This document shows positions 62,330-64,000 of a stretch of DNA of 64,000 bases, one piece after another. The notes beneath the pieces are model-generated. The model made no database searches, was not told the origin of the DNA, and saw nothing but the letters and a program-made list of their open reading frames with translations. The stretch's first letter is position 1, and every line of letters begins with the position of its first letter. The position numbers and the translations under genes are program-made. The stretch is from Kordia algicida OT-1 (GTDB lineage: Bacteria; Bacteroidota; Bacteroidia; Flavobacteriales; Flavobacteriaceae): NCBI RefSeq assembly GCF_000154725.1, contig NZ_DS544873.1, positions 317,307-381,306 of the forward strand. The letters are read 5' to 3'.

Positions 62330-63268
62330 TTGAGTTATCTAACTAATTTTTTTGAAACACATTTGGTAAAAACGCCAACGATTCCCGCAGAAGAAATCGC
62401 AAAGTTTCATGCCAACAATTGGCATGTAGACGATTTTTATTTGCAATATCAAAACTACAGCGTTTTGCAAAATCCGTTTCGAAAATTCCCCTACTATTCA
62501 GCCGTTAATGTAGATGGAAAACAATTCCATAAACTAAAAAGAGATACAATTTTTGAAGGAAGTGAACGCTGGGAAAAAGACGCGCGAATTCCATTAGAAA
62601 CACAATGGGGAAAAGCATTGTATGATGCCGAAAAGTATGATTTTGACAAAGGTCATATGGCAAAAAGAGAAGATGTACAATGGGGAAATAACGCTGAAGC
62701 TGCACGTTTGGCAGCGCGATCAACATTTTACTACACCAATGCAATTCCGCAAGTAAGTAAGCTAAATAGAGGTGTTTGGAAAAGCATCGAAAACTATATT
62801 TTACACCATGAAACTATTAAAAACAGTATGAAAATCTGTTTGTTTAGTGGTCCCGTTTTTAGAGAAAACGATCCAGAGTTTTTGAAAAAAGTAAATGATG
62901 AAAAGGTACAATTGCCCTACTTATTCTGGAAAGTGGTGTATTATGTAAAAGATAATGAATTATACAGAGCAGGTTTTTTAACGAGTCAGCAACGGCAAAT
63001 GCAGAAAAAGCGAATTGTAAAACCTGTGAGTCGTTCGGAAGAAGGTGTACGAAGCACACATTTTAACGCGTTTAAAGATGCAGAGACCTATCAGGTGAAT
63101 GTTTCGTTTATTGAGCAACTCAGTCGGTTGTCGTTTCAAGCTGCCGCAGAAATGTTTCAAAGCAACGATCCTGAACAAATCATACTTTCACGTGTCAATG
63201 TACGGAGCGATGCTCACGAAAGTGTAAAATTAGAAGCAATTGCCAATAGTATAAATTTAAAATTATAA
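62330..63268 (+). CDS. Cytoplasmic DNA/RNA non-specific endonuclease
   Basis: A 312-residue nuclease of the Serratia-nuclease (NucA/EndA, beta-beta-alpha metal) family. The active site is complete: DKGHM with His109, and N146...E154 in LNRGVWKSIENY, matching the His89/Asn119/Glu127 arrangement of the Serratia enzyme with the same 8-residue Asn-Glu spacing. DKGH replaces the usual DRGH. There is no signal peptide, so this nuclease stays in the cytoplasm and would need tight control. No ATG is available; TTG at 62330 is the best start. It is followed 16 bases later by a CHAT protease gene. Confidence 0.88.
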   Translation: MSYLTNFFETHLVKTPTIPAEEIAKFHANNWHVDDFYLQYQNYSVLQNPFRKFPYYSAVNVDGKQFHKLKRDTIFEGSERWEKDARIPLETQWGKALYDAEKYDFDKGHMAKREDVQWGNNAEAARLAARSTFYYTNAIPQVSKLNRGVWKSIENYILHHETIKNSMKICLFSGPVFRENDPEFLKKVNDEKVQLPYLFWKVVYYVKDNELYRAGFLTSQQRQMQKKRIVKPVSRSEEGVRSTHFNAFKDAETYQVNVSFIEQLSRLSFQAAAEMFQSNDPEQIILSRVNVRSDAHESVKLEAIANSINLKL

Positions 63269-63284
63269 CGTCATTTCAACTACA

Positions 63285-64000
63285 GTGAAAATATTATTCA
63301 TAAAGGCAAATCCTATTGATAGCGATGCATTGCGCTTGGATGTGGAAGAAAATGCGATACGCGAAGTTTTGGGCGGAAGCGAAAAGAAAGAATTGTTTTT
63401 ATTTGAATCGCGTGGCGCAGTAACGAAAGATTTATTGATCGATCATTTATTAAAGATTGAACCCAATATTCTACATATTTCGGGACACGGAAACACTGAT
63501 GAACAGTTGCTTTTGGAAGATGTAGAAGGTTACAAAGAAGAAGTTTCTATTGAAAAACTATCGGCAGTTTTATCAGGGTTTCTATCACATATCGATTGTG
63601 TATTTCTAAACACCTGTCACAGTTTGGCAGGAATTGACAATTTTAATAAAGACATTCCTTATATCATCGGGATGAATAATGAAATTCCAGATGATGTCGC
63701 CATCAATTTTTCAAAAACATTCTACAACGTTTTATTTAACGGAAGAACGATTAAAGATGCGTTTAAAATCGCTTTAGCAACCATTGCATTAACCGATCAG
63801 GGAGACGAGCACATTCCGAAATTAATCGTAAACAAAGAAGCTGTCAAAGCTGATGAAGCCAAAGATATCAAAGAAAACGAAAACGAATTGGTAAGTACGA
63901 TTGTTTCTGAAGAAGAAATTGAAGTTGCCAAAAACGGCTATACAAAAAGTGTCAATTTTCATTACCGATTAATTTATGTTGCGATTGCGCTGAGTATAGG
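63285..64000 (+). CDS. CHAT-domain (caspase-like) protease, partial at window end
   Basis: Open from the GTG at 63285 to the window edge (238 codons, no stop). The N-terminal half is a CHAT/caspase fold: a starting strand KILFIKANP, then HISGHGN with the catalytic His68 and VFLNTCHSLAG with the catalytic Cys111, in the order and spacing of CHAT peptidases. It is followed by NVLFNGRTIKDAFKIAL. A charged linker (VKADEAKDIKENENEL) and a transmembrane helix beginning YRLIYVAIALSIG come next, so downstream domains may be membrane-bound. Located 16 bases after the endonuclease, almost certainly co-transcribed. Confidence 0.85.
   Translation, partial: MKILFIKANPIDSDALRLDVEENAIREVLGGSEKKELFLFESRGAVTKDLLIDHLLKIEPNILHISGHGNTDEQLLLEDVEGYKEEVSIEKLSAVLSGFLSHIDCVFLNTCHSLAGIDNFNKDIPYIIGMNNEIPDDVAINFSKTFYNVLFNGRTIKDAFKIALATIALTDQGDEHIPKLIVNKEAVKADEAKDIKENENELVSTIVSEEEIEVAKNGYTKSVNFHYRLIYVAIALSI

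Overview
The window looks like a chromosomal segment of a low-GC member of the Flavobacteriaceae (Bacteroidota). The signs are AT-rich DNA, Bacteroidota-type -7 boxes (TAnnTTTG), and many families typical of the group: PspC/DUF2807, DUF4870, DUF2141, lysoplasmalogenase (YhhN), SusC-like and PorT-like outer-membrane proteins, 2TM-domain proteins, LETM1-related protein, DUF6584 and DUF6576. A marine genus such as Kordia would fit, but that is only a guess. I found no rRNA, tRNA, CRISPR array, transposase or phage module.

Layout. 0.1-8.9 kb: an envelope-stress-like PadR-PspC-DUF2807 operon, DUF4870, a lipoprotein, DUF4442, AIM24, then a divergent oxyR/dps pair and a DUF2141 protein. 8.9-12.3 kb: an accessory patch with a short unlisted gene for a double-glycine-leader, four-cysteine peptide (9167-9319), a VOC protein, a TonB-C-like protein and a decayed repeat gene. 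12.3-22.8 kb: a prolyl oligopeptidase, a DUF6584 protein, then the conserved MoxR/DUF58/DUF4350/DUF4129/SpoIIM cluster facing an RDD and a TRIC-type gene. 22.8-33.9 kb: a doubly broken outer-membrane barrel gene, a cyclophilin, a CoA pyrophosphatase, an acyltransferase, an ECF sigma operon, NDH-2, two tandem lysoplasmalogenases, a YdjM-like protein and a TonB-dependent receptor. 34-42 kb: DUF779 plus aldehyde dehydrogenase opposite an AraC regulator, an unknown protein with a well-formed promoter (38193), a GNAT enzyme and a two-domain phosphatidylserine-decarboxylase-like enzyme. 42-46 kb: a LytS/LytTR-type two-component system with 2TM-domain proteins, one frameshifted. 46-61.9 kb: OMP, lipoprotein, LETM1-related protein, Cu/Zn SOD, two very large secreted beta-propeller proteins, and the glyoxylate shunt (aceA, aceB) divergent from its probable XRE-family regulator.

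The right end (61.9-64 kb) is the most interesting part. A rearrangement scar made of two truncated genes is followed by a cytoplasmic DNA/RNA non-specific endonuclease and, 16 bases later, a CHAT (caspase-like) protease that runs off the window. This protease plus nuclease pair is a plausible, so far unnamed, conflict or cell-suicide module. Other noteworthy points are two inverted copies of a roughly 300-bp terminal-inverted-repeat element (34391-34724 and 46038-46331), exact inverted copies of a 22-bp palindromic motif, and three genes interrupted by nonsense or homopolymer frameshift changes, which could be real decay or assembly error.

All functional calls come from reading the protein sequences and from family knowledge. 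No database search was run.
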